This document shows positions 47,601 to 59,600 of a stretch of DNA of 64,000 nucleotides, one piece after another. The stretch's first letter is position 1, and the number at the start of each line of letters is the position of its first letter. The stretch covers positions 328,195,441-328,259,440 of the forward strand of contig CM023448.1 of the NCBI GenBank assembly GCA_013339765.2, in the 5' to 3' direction. Source of the stretch: Haemaphysalis longicornis. Its lineage: Eukaryota; Arthropoda; Arachnida; Ixodida; Ixodidae. Below the pieces are notes generated by a model. That model was not told the DNA's origin. It did not search any database and saw only the letters and a program-made list of their open reading frames with translations. The position numbers and the translations under genes were made by a program.

Positions 47601-50600
47601 ATAGCTCATTCTGAAAGCCTAGCTATAAGCCCTGCCTAACTTGTGTTTGCTTTTGCCGGCCTCAGCCAATCGCACGACTGTGCGTATGACATCTTATGTT
47701 CTAGTGCGGGAAATGAGCTAGTGAACTATATGGCCATTCACTTTTTTTCTAATTACGTAGCTTATTTGAGCGGAGTGGGTGTCAGTATGATTCTAACAAG
47801 GCAATATTTCGAATGAACTAAACTTGTGTTTTGTCTGCATGGCCCCTTTAATTAATGAGATATGTTGAAGCTGGTGGGAAAAGTCGACTTGTGCAAAAGT
47901 TGGGGGCGTCGTGAACCCCATAATGAGCAAAAACCTGATTAGAAGTGGGAGGCTATTGCAAAACCTTGGACATTCAAACCTGGAGGTCTACTAATTTTTT
48001 CTAATGCTAGCTTAACAACACTGTCTTGACTAAGAACACTGAGTCCTAGTGTCTGGACCTACATGAAGCAAGAAGAGGTGGAGTTCTGTTTCTCTTCGTT
48101 TGTCACAGTGCGGCATTTTGAACTGCCTGTGAGCTGTAATAGAACAGTGCCCTATGTGAGACTGTGCTCTTGACTGTACCTGGATGTAATGAATGTTTAA
48201 TTAAATGGCTTTAATTGTACTTGAAAAACTGTCGTGCAGCAAGTATGGGGAACAGCTGTGCCATTTGTGCCATTGAGCGCCAAACTTGTTTACCTGCGCC
48301 GAAGCGCCACTATTGCTCCAAAATCGTTCATCAGCGCCATCCGGCGCCACAGAGCCCGAATTGAGCTGCAAGATACGACCGCCATGACTTGGCTAAAACA
48401 TCGTGTTTTCGGTTTCAATGCGGTTATGGTTTCGATTGCGTCAAGAATATATGAGCGGCTTATTTTATTGGTCAAGTTGAAACTGAATTAAGGTTATAAT
48501 CCGACGAAAACAAAAGCAAAAGCGATGAAAACAAAACCAAACAAAAGGAAAAGCTCCAAACGTGCTCCAAAGGGCCTTTTGGGCGGCTCCAAGTCTGCTA
48601 CAAAAAGCAATTTTGCCTGCTTCCAAGACTGCTCCCAAACCCATGTACCCTGTTCCACCCCTGAAGTATTAAAGTACAGGCTTAGTTTCATTGGCGAACG
48701 GTGCAGGCATCGGATTTTTGTGGTGTAAACAAGCACATCGAATATAAACCAGCTGGCAAAAATATGTTTTTTTGCAAGGCAGTTATGCAAAAGCTGTTTC
48801 ATTTGTTAATAGGGGTGTTTCGCACTTTTCTAGATACTCTGGTGCTTTGCCATTCGCCAAGCAGGCCTGTGGCTGTCCAAGCTGCGAGACTTGGCTTGTG
48901 GCGTTTCGTCTCATGAGTTCCTGGACGGTTGGATGGGTGCCTTTGTCAGCAAGGTGGATGAGGTGGGTGCCAGGTTGTGCCTGCGAAGCCAGGTGTGCAG
49001 GCACTCGGTGCAGTGCAATACAGTTGCATGTAGAGAGCATGGTCATTGATCAAGGGACAACTGGAAGTAATCCTTGCTGTTCATATTTTTTTTTATTTTC
49101 TATTGCTGTGGATATTTGGTGTGTACAGTGGTGCTCTAATTTCTGCGTAGGGTAAGGCCTTAGGGCAGCTCAGCTTAGTCAGGGAAGCTTATGTCACTTT
49201 GGATGCCTCCTGCCTGTGGTGTAACGGACGTCTATATTTAGGCTGCTTGAATTAGTGTATCTTTCAGCGAAGACCAGCTCAGGTCAGAGGCCTTGAAAAG
49301 GGCATTCAACCAGCCTTTGTGATGATGAGGAGGAGGCTAACGGGCTGACTGCTGAGTGAAAGGCCATTTTTGAGACTTGAAAAGTAGAAGTGTCGGATAG
49401 GTAGGTGGGCCCTGTTCTAATTGGGTTGGCATTTCAGAGGTGAGAGAATAAAGAGGAAAAATACGAACTGCTTAACCTGCACAACCTTTTAGTATAACAG
49501 GAAACATTGCCGAGGAAAAGTGTAAACGACGTTAGAATTGATTTGTGAAGTTGCTTGAGGGGTATTTTGTGAGCCTTCATATTGTATCAGTGCCAGCCAA
49601 AATCTACAATACAAAGTTTGCGGTGTGGGTTGCCGGCAGTAAGAAAGTGCTCATGAAGAAGCAACGTCTTCTCATTTGAAAAGCCAAACAAACACCATGG
49701 TTTCTCTCGTGCTGTATTCACATACGTGGTGCCTATCTGCCACATGGGAAGTAAAATGACATAAATAAAAATAGTAAATATTAGGATAAAAGTGAGAAGA
49801 AAGGATTTTTCTGAATTAAAAAATGTTAATTGGGAGGGGTTTTTTTTTCTGTTTTTGAAGCAAAGCTTTAGTGTTCGCACTGATGCGTCCGTAATGCAAA
49901 AACGCCCTGCAGGAAAGCCAACTTTGTCTGACGATGATGATGAATAGGTGCAGTGAAAGAAAAAACGCTTGTGGTGGCCGGAATCGAACCTGGGCCCCTT
50001 GTGTTACGAAGCCGGCGTTTTTCCGATTGCTCCATTTCGACGTGGTTGAAGCGGTTTGGAAAACTTGGACAGCAACCAAAGAATTCGTCACGAGGAAGTT
50101 TCGCATTCCACCATCGTCATCGTTAGACAGAGGGGTGCATGATTTTTTAGGGAAGCGATTGCTAGTTCGGTGTTGGCAACGGTAACACGATAGAAATGCA
50201 TGCAACTTCCTTTGATTTTTTATTGACTTCCATTTTATATATTCTATTTTTGATTTCCATTTTATTCATTAAAAATTTAATATCAACATGACAAAAATAC
50301 ATGAAAAAGCTTGATCCTGGCAAAAAGGTGCTTATAGATGTGGGTCAGTAATGAGGCTTGATGTGCAAGTAAATGAGTGGAGGAATATTCGAAACTTCAA
50401 ATAAAATTTGAGTAGTGCTTGCTGTTCAATTCTATCTGCTGTGAATTTCTGCTGTTCGAAGTGTTGGAGTTTTCCAAATATTTGAACATTTTAAATATTC
50501 ATGTGGATCAGAGTTCGCTTTGCCTCAGCACAAACCTCGTAGGGCAGCAAGTGCCTCAGTGTTGCCTTTTCTGCAGAGCGCCAAAGCTGTGCACTGTGGC

Positions 50601-53600
50601 AAAGCAGTGCAAATAAGGTGAAAAGCTTCTGCACATACATGCGAACGAGAAACTGGGCCCGTGAGGAAATCGAGAGAAATTTATTTTTCTTCACAATGAT
50701 CTACACATGATCACATGATCACACATGATCACAATGATCTACATATGATCTACACAAACATTATCCAGCAAGCTTGTTTAAACTTCAACAATCAGTTACG
50801 AACTCGCCTTGCAGCCCTTTTAAGGGACCTTGAAGACAACATGCAAATCTGCTTGTTATGTGATTACTTTGATAGAGTAACGTATGTCAAGTTTAATGTA
50901 AACTGAATTTCATTAAACTAATTGAGAAAAGTCGAAAGAAAAACTAGATAATTGGGAAAGATGCAATGGCAATGCCTTGAGGCAGCCCTGCACTTATTGA
51001 TTGGTGTGACCATTCAACGTATACGGATTGACTGGTTGCTGTTAAAAAAAAAAGGAATTTGAGAGGATTGAGCTGAGATTGTGGAACACCGTCTGTATGG
51101 TTCTTGTAGCAGTGCAGAGCTGTCAATTGTCGAAATTGAAAACAAATGAGCAGGAATTCAGGTTTTCTCACTGGAACATTGTAAGTACGGCTTTACTCAA
51201 GCTGTCCAGTAGTAGCGAAGTATGAAGCCTGAGCTTGATGCTAATCAAGCTCAGCTAGGTTTTCTGAGCACCATCACCATGAGTGCCTTGAAATGAATGT
51301 TCTGATCGAGAATTCACGGTGCTCTTCATTGAGCAATAGCCATCCTCCCACGAAGGCAACACCGAGGAGTAGAACTTGTTTGGTGCTGCCTTCAAAACAT
51401 TATGAACTTAATTCTTGAGATCCCACTCCCTGTTTTAACCTACAGGGTTCGTAAAGGTCCTTGAAAACCTTGAAAACCCTTGCATTTAAGAATTCAGTTT
51501 TCAAGAGCTTGAAAACCTTGAATTTTTTCCTTGTCCTTGAAAACCCTTCAATTTTTTGGGCAGTAAAGAGGACGTGATATGTGACCTGCTTTTTATGGCT
51601 TATCTTTGCGGCCCTGCACACTCCCCATCGAAAACATGCTTCTACAGTTTCAAGCCAGCTTGGGAGTATCGGCGGGCTGCTTTATGCAAGGGCTCGTATG
51701 GAACGAACTCTCCGTATCGGAAGAGGAGGAAATTAACAAAAGTCGCCTTCCCATGTTGGATACTGCTTTTTGCATTGCCTCATCTTGTTATTTATTTTGA
51801 ATATCTGTTGTGCCACACCATAGCTATGCCCCACTCCGTTTCGAAAATGAACGGTGCTGACCCCTCCAGAATGACATCAAAATGAGCACAGATAAGCAAG
51901 ATTTGGGATGTGAATGTGAGAACACGGTGCATCTAGCTTCGAAGCTTTGTTGGAATATTTTATTTTGACGTGTGATGGTGGGCAGAGTCAGTAGACTACA
52001 CAGACATTTATTTAGGGGATGAGAATGGCAGGAGGTATTAATTTGTGATCTTCGCTATCCAAGACTGTGTATTAAGAGCATTAAAAAGTCCAAAATGGCG
52101 TGTTTTTTGTAAAGCTCTCAGTATTATTGTGGGTGGTACTAAACACTTGACCACTTCCCAAGGGTGGAGTTGTTCCAACGACATTTTTCTCAGTCTTTTT
52201 TCGAAATGTAAAGAAGCAAATGTTTTGCGTGTGAGCAGAACAGTAGTAGAACAGTTGGTATACGTTCTCCCCTGCACTCTTAAAAAGGCCTTGACAGGGC
52301 CTTGCTAGTCCTTGAATATCCTTGAATTCTTGTACCTGAATCCTGTTCGAACCGTGAACCTATTAAAATGCAGTATTTTTTTTTTTTTTTTGCTAGGGCA
52401 TTTTATTATTTGAGCTTACTCTCTGAGCTAGGGCACACCTTTTAGAAGAATCTTCGAGCAGTCTAGATTCAGCTCAGCCCTGTTTATTATTTATTTATAT
52501 TCTTTACCAATCCACTGTTCCAGTATCTCTGTAGGTTTTTTCGGCTTGAGCTTCACGAAATGCTAAAAAAGTAACCTAGGAATGTGTCACATTAAAACTT
52601 GGTGGACGTTGCCATGAAGGAATGCGAGTTCTCCAACATGTTTTGGTTGCAGACAGTGTCTTTGACTGATTGCAGTCCGTCCGCTTGCTTGAAAAAGGTG
52701 CTTGAGGCGCATGCTGGTGGCTGCTTTGATTAGGTATCGCCAACAGGTAGTAACTTGTGGTTGCTCGCTCATGGCAATATTTGGAAAAAATACCTTGTTT
52801 CGGTTTCTTAGTTGCACATGCAAAAGCATGGCTCCATTCAAAATACCCTGTGGTTAGTGTACACTTCTTTAGTGCAAGGGTTACACGTGTGAGCCTTTCT
52901 TGCGCAGCTGTGAGCATTATGTGAGAAAGCCAACTTTCAAAAATGCACTCTGTGTGGTGAAGCTACAATGCAGGCATAATGATTAACCAGCTCAAACTAA
53001 CCGGGATGAGAGAGGAGTACACAACACGAGCACTCGTGTTGTGTACTCCTCTCTCCATAGAGTTTCTCACTAGCTTACCTATAGAGTGGAATCTGGTGCT
53101 AGCGTCAACGTGATTCGGCGAAAGCGCTCTACGCCTCCGTGGGTGCCGCCATAGTGTGTAGTTCAGCCGGAAGTTCGGCATGGCATGGCCGGCAACGACT
53201 TTGTGGCTACGCAAACTGAGTTTTTGTTTAAAAAATTGCTGCCAAAAGTGCCGCTGTTAACAAATTTTATTTTGTATAAGACACTGTGTTAGAGGTCCTA
53301 TGTTGCAAAACAAATTTGGGGGTTACAAAGGGGGAAAAAAAGCAGAAGTCCTGCCTTTGGCTCACGCCGCCAGCTACAGCGGGCTGTCCCGGATATATTT
53401 TTCGATTATTATATTCTCCAAACTGGGTGAGGTTTTCTTTGATTTTTTGTAATATTTAGCTGAAAAGAATTATTTAGATTGTCTTGAACTGTGTTCTTGC
53501 TTCCTCTCAATAGAGTATTATTAACGTATGCTACGTGCTTTGGCAGGCAAAGCAGATGCAACATAGAGATGCAAGAATGATGTAGTCACGTCGTATTTAT

Positions 53601-56600
53601 TTGTTTTGTCCAGGCAGATATAAATAAACCTAGAGGCGAAGCGTATTACCGCAAGTAGGTCTTCAAGCACGTACACAAAGCATTATGAAATTGCATGAGT
53701 GCTTTAAATGGCAAATAAATACTGGCTTGTTGAGTCACTTTGTATGTTGCCTCATTGCACCTGCCCAAGGCAGTGCATGCTTCAAGGGGTAAGTAAACAC
53801 AGCGACGGCGACGAGCGACGCGAAACTCCTAACTGAATGGGTACAGAAAACGTATAATGTGGGCTAGCGTAGCTTATTTAGTGGCTGTAGAGTGTGCGAC
53901 AGCGGCAAGCGGTATAAAGTGGTATAACAGGCCGCTGGGACCCTCACTCGCTTTTTGCCGGCCAGAAGCAGCCCACAAGCGAGCGGCAGTGACGATGCAG
54001 TGAACTGTAGCGACGAGCGACGACGACAGAGGACATTGGCGGCAGTGTATTAATTTTTTCGCTTGTCGCTGTCGCCCAGTACACTCTGTTATTGTGCCTT
54101 TTGAGTTACGTTTTCCGCGTCGCTTGTCGCCGTCGCTGCATGTGGTAACCCCTTCATCGTGAACAACTCACCGCTAACGCGAGAACATGCGTTAAATGCT
54201 AATCACTCTGTTATTTAGACATATCTGTGATAGCCATTGAATGCCAGAAAGTGGCATCCCGAAAACGAAAAAGCATACTGAAAACAGAACTAACAAGCAC
54301 TTCAGAAGCCGAGAAGCCTAATCCATAGCGCACGAGCCACTTGCTGCCAATCTGATTCCCACAGTACCCAAATTCCCATGGCGGCATGCGATCGCAGCGA
54401 CACTTTCCACTCTAGGTGATATTGAGAAACTCTATGCCTCTCTCGTCCCGTTTAGTTTGCGCTGGTTAATCATTGTGAATGTATGCCAACTAGCCCAGTT
54501 TTCGACCTTGTTGCACTACAATGCAGCCGTTTTGAGACAAAGTGAACTTTTGTTCTGTTATTACTCTTAATCTTCCAATGTTAGAGGGAAAAATCTACTA
54601 CTTCGATTAGTGAAAGTGCACTGTACACCCAATCAAATGGCAAACTATTTCGAGAAGTATTTGAAGGCTTAAATATGTACACACGTCTCTAAATAACCGT
54701 TGAATTTTTAAATGTGGGATCCAGAAGCAGTTCATGGGTTACCACGAATGTTATGATAGGGCGGGCCTTTAATTATTTTAGACTGAATATTTTATATGCC
54801 CAGGCGTACCGACCCTCTGGGTTTTTTTTTTTTTTTTTGGCCAGCATTGAAAGATGTGTATTGCGACAGCAAACCAAGCATGGAACCTTCTGCTCTCAGC
54901 AGAAGAATAAGTTATAGAGTTATGCATCTCCCAAGTAAGTTTATTTTTGAGCAACACTGGGGCATGTTTGTTGGTGCTTAGCTTCATTTGTCGGAGCATG
55001 TTCATTTCTTAGAAGCTTTCAACTAGATGTGTGACAAGTCTATCAGTAACATTTTTTTTTTCTATTTCTATTCATTGGTTAATTTATTTTGCTCTTCAGG
55101 CACTGTACCACTTGAGCCACAAACTGGAGGACGAGTTTTACTCCGCGGTGGATGCAGTAACCAGCCATGGAATGTCAGTGTGCCACCTTTGTCCAGAGGT
55201 TGACAGGGACAAACTCATTACGGCCTACAAAGAGGTGAGAAGTTGGTGTTACTAGTGAAATTTTCAGTTTGTTACAACTTCACTGGGTTGCTTACTTTGT
55301 TGCCTTCTCAAGAATGCTTTTGTTCTTGGTCAGCATTAACACTGAAAAATGCAGCTCTATTTATGACAGTTCTGCTTGAAGTTATTTATCATGTTAAATA
55401 CTGTCAAAACTGCACTAAGGTAATTGTGAAATGCACGGTGTTCTGTACAGTATTGTCCTTGGTAGTTCAGTAGCTTTGATGCTTTTCTGCTAGGCATGAG
55501 CTGGTGGGTTCTACTTTTGGTCATGGTGGTGGTTGTATTTCTCGTAGAATTGAGAAGTGCCAAATTCCATGGTAATAAAACACTGCGTCTGTGGCCCTTC
55601 CCTGCTCTGTGCTTTATAAAAGGCCACGTGTTTCTTCAAGTACTCGATCTCAAATTTAGTTTTGACTTAGGATATAGCCACAGTGTTCCAAATTTTTTAG
55701 TGCTTCATGAGATTTGCTGTGTAAGACAGACACACGCACAAAAAATTTGTACCTTGCACTCTTTCCTTCTTGGTTCAACTAGGTTTTGGAGTGCAAACTT
55801 GACTTGGAGAAGGCTGAGAAGTGCAATGCTGGGTATGTGCATTATGCTCTTGCGCTGTGATTCGATGTTGACATGCATGCTTTGTCGTTGTGCTAGTCCC
55901 TCTAAATTCAAGTACATATTGTGATCTTTCAGAGAGAAAGAATCGGCATCGAAACGTAAAAAGATGAAGGCCACCCTGGAGAATTTTGAAGAGCTTGTGA
56001 ACATTGCTCTCGTGGAGCTGATTGTGCACAACTATATGAGACCAGCTTCTTCATTTTCGAAGCTCCTGGAAGTTGCCAAAGAGGACCCGCTTGTGAGCAC
56101 ATTGCTTTTCGTTGTTTTGAAGGCTGTTCCAGAGTTGATATGATTGTTTTTTTTCCTCTCTCTAAATCTGCCATGGAAATCAGTATGGTAATATTTATGG
56201 TGGTGATACAATTCCGTCCAAAATTTTGTCATATTGCTTCATGAGTCTAGTTTTTTGGGCTATAACTAGGGGGTATTTTCCTCTGGGTTAGCATTCAGGT
56301 TATTATTATTATCATTATTTTTCTTTTGTTGGTGGCCAGCACTATCTGACGGAAAACCATGTGAAAACCATATCCCCCAAATTTTTCTCAGTTTAGCCTT
56401 GTGGTAGGCTTAATCTACTTTTATCTCCCGCTATTTCTTCTTTATGAGCACGAGTTGCAGTTTAACACATTCGTGACTGATAAAATCAGTTGTTTTTGGG
56501 TAGTTCAAGAAATATTTTTTTCCTGCCACAGAAAATGATTGATTCTAAAGTGTAAGGTATGAAATGATAGGGGAAGAATAGGGCTTTCCAGCAGTATTAA

Positions 56601-59600
56601 TTTCAAACAACAAATTTATTACTAATATTATCAAAAAATTATCAAAACAAAAAAGTAACAAAAAGAAAAAATGATGAAAACATCAATGCAACTTTGCACA
56701 GGGTAAACATAAAAAAAAATTGAAATTGAACACTTCGAATACAAGTCCCTTGTAGATTAATACTGCAACTATTAGCTCTGTAAGTACAAAAGTTATTTAC
56801 ATACATACAAAAATATAAGCACTAGTGCCTATCATGCCACCGCACGAAGCAGTTTCTTGACACAGTGAAACAAAGGTTGGCTCCTCTGTGCAGCCGACAC
56901 CAACTGGTTCCGCCCGAATGAAGTCGACAACCTGCAGATAAGAGCTGTGACCTTTATAGAACAGTCCGGATATGTTTACGTCAACGTGCGGCAGCGATAG
57001 AGTGGCCCGAGGAGAAAGCGAAACTTGCCAATGGACAAGTTTTGCAGGGCGGGGCAGGGTGGGGTGGTTTGGCGCACTTTTGTCGTCCGTACTGAAGTCG
57101 GACGAACCAAAGTCGTCTTAAGTGTCTGTGCCGCTACCATCATCCAGAGATTACAGCTGAGGTTCATCGGAATGCATCAAAATTCGCTGTTCCCGTGGAG
57201 CATCAGCAAAAGTGGCATTGACGCTGCAACCGAAACCACGTGCGCCAGACAGCGAAGGACCTTTAAAAGTCCTCTCCGCGGCTAGAAAAGAAACTCAAAA
57301 GCGAGACTGATGAAATATTTCCTCTTTTACCCTTTGGATGGCATTAACTGTCTAGAAGCGCTCAGAGAGCACCAAAGTTTGAATTTGTATTCACCAATAA
57401 CGTACTATTGATGGGAATGGCGTGTCACAAAAGTGTTAAGAAACACTGTAATAGTAGTTTTTCTGGGCTATAAAGCTAATGTAATTTGCATGCCGATTAC
57501 TTTTTCATGGCTCTGTCATATATATTAGCAGTATTCAAATGCATTTGCTAACACTCCTAGAAATTTGTTAGAAATTTGTGGACTTGTTGTGGACTCTATT
57601 GTTAGAAATTTGTGGACTTAGACTTTTTTACTCCAATAGAAACGAGATGAAGGGGATGTGTACACCAAGAGCAGCAAAACGCAGGGTCAGGCCTGGTTCA
57701 ATAGGAGATGGCAGGTTTCTTAGCTGACATCTGCTTGGTCTGCTTGGATTAAAGTGACAGTGTGTCCGAGCACTTTCAGAAATCTTGTGAAAAAGCATAA
57801 TTTCTCTACTGCGTGATAAGTGAATTACTTTTAGTGGGCCACACCTTGATAATATTCAGTTTATTCCGACAATCCAACCAGCGCATTTCAGAACATTATT
57901 CTCATTAAATTCTGATTGATTGATTGTGGGGTTTAACGTGCCGACGCAACGCAGGTGATGAGGCGCGCCGTAGTGGAGGGCTCCGGATTAATTTTGACCA
58001 CCTGGGGATCTTTATCGTGCGCCGAAATCTTGTACACACGGGCGTTTTTGCTTTTCGCCTCATTAAATTCTATTTGAATGGAGTCCACGTCATGACATTG
58101 GAATGGATTGGGGCTTGTTCAGTTTATTCTGATGCACCCTGTACAGGGGGAGCACAGAGAAGTACGCATAATGTAGCGCACACCTTCATTACGTGCTACG
58201 TTCTGTGGCTGCCGAATCTAGAAGCTGCTCTCTCTGGACATTTGAGAATACCACCTATTGTTAGATGGTGTGCATGCTTGACAGAGTGACGCTGCATGTT
58301 TAGTTAGCTGTGGCCATCACTGCACAGAGCATGCATCGCGAAAAATGTGTTCTTATTCTTTTTGCTTTCGTAAGTTTTATTTGTATTTGGAGGGAGAAAA
58401 GGAACCAATCATAGTGCTCTGCTTCTGAATGCCCCTGTGTCAGCCAGGCAGTATTCACATGCGTCTCGTATCGATGCCTCGAAGCCAGATGGCCAAGATA
58501 GTGCCGCAGAGAAGAATGGAGTGTGTGAATTGCAAAATGTCAGGCCTGCAGTTTGTTCTTTGTTCAGCTGTGCAGCAGTGTCGAAATGCACAACTAAACA
58601 AATACTACACAGTGTTGCTCTACTGAGAAGCCATCCAATCTAATGGGAGAAGATGTGCACATGTGCTAAGTTAAGTAGCGCTTGAAATGGGACGACAGTA
58701 GAGAAGACACACACGACGGCACTATTTAACGATGTATCAACACCAACTAGCCCAACTGTCAATTTTAATGTGCCAAGTTGTTTGACTTGGCAGCCAGATG
58801 ACACTGTATGTATGAAAAGCTGTGTACTCCATTGTTCGTATTTCTTTGTATGCCACCGTGTACACGCTACAGCCTGTTGCTCTGGAAGGTTTTTGGTCCC
58901 TGGGTGCGCTGTGTTATGATCAATAAATTAGCCCTCCCACATTTATAACCACCAAGGAAGCCCCTTAAACATCCCTATTGGCCCCCTGCAATGGTGTCCA
59001 AGTCTCTCAACTGTGTGTTTGTCTGAGAATGATGCTGCTGATGCCACACTTTCCCCCTGAAAACGATGGTAACGTACTAAAGGACATGGCTACAGGCCAT
59101 CAAGTTCAAACTTTGCTAACATGCGAAGTAATATAAGCAGCATGCAGGCTTTTTGTGGTGCTTCAAGGTAGACTATGGCTGAACACATTTTAGCTCAGTG
59201 AAATGAAGATGAGTGGAGTTGGGCAGGGCATGTCATTCAGAGGACGAGCAGCAGGCTCCTTATTTCATTTCATGTGCCAAGTTCATTGATTTGATGCACA
59301 CAACTGTGAGTGCCTGGGAAGCTGTGCGTAGAAGTTAAACCGAAGGGGGAGATATTTGAATGCCACGGTGTTGACAACTAAATGGCTCAGTCACGCATTC
59401 TGGAGCAGAAAATATAATCATTAGTGGTTTTCTTTTTGCTAGGGTAACTTTGTTCTGCTTTTATTTCAGAAAAAAGAATGCATCGGTGACACACCTGACT
59501 TGCCTGCTCTGTACAAAAATGAAGCTGACGCTTTCTGTACGTCTGTGGACACAACTTACAGCATAGCACATTTAGCAGCTGGCTGCACAACAGACGCGAG

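Larger units (their letters stand above)
46103..55099 (+). other. Intron 5 of the unnamed gene
   Basis: Nine kilobases without a supported exon. It holds two abutting TTAA elements, a tRNA-headed repeat near 50 kb, CCTTGAAA-type repeats (51.45-52.35 kb), and a nested palindromic composite (52978-54474). The stretch 47852-49930 shows no repeat or exon that I can defend. Confidence 0.6.
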
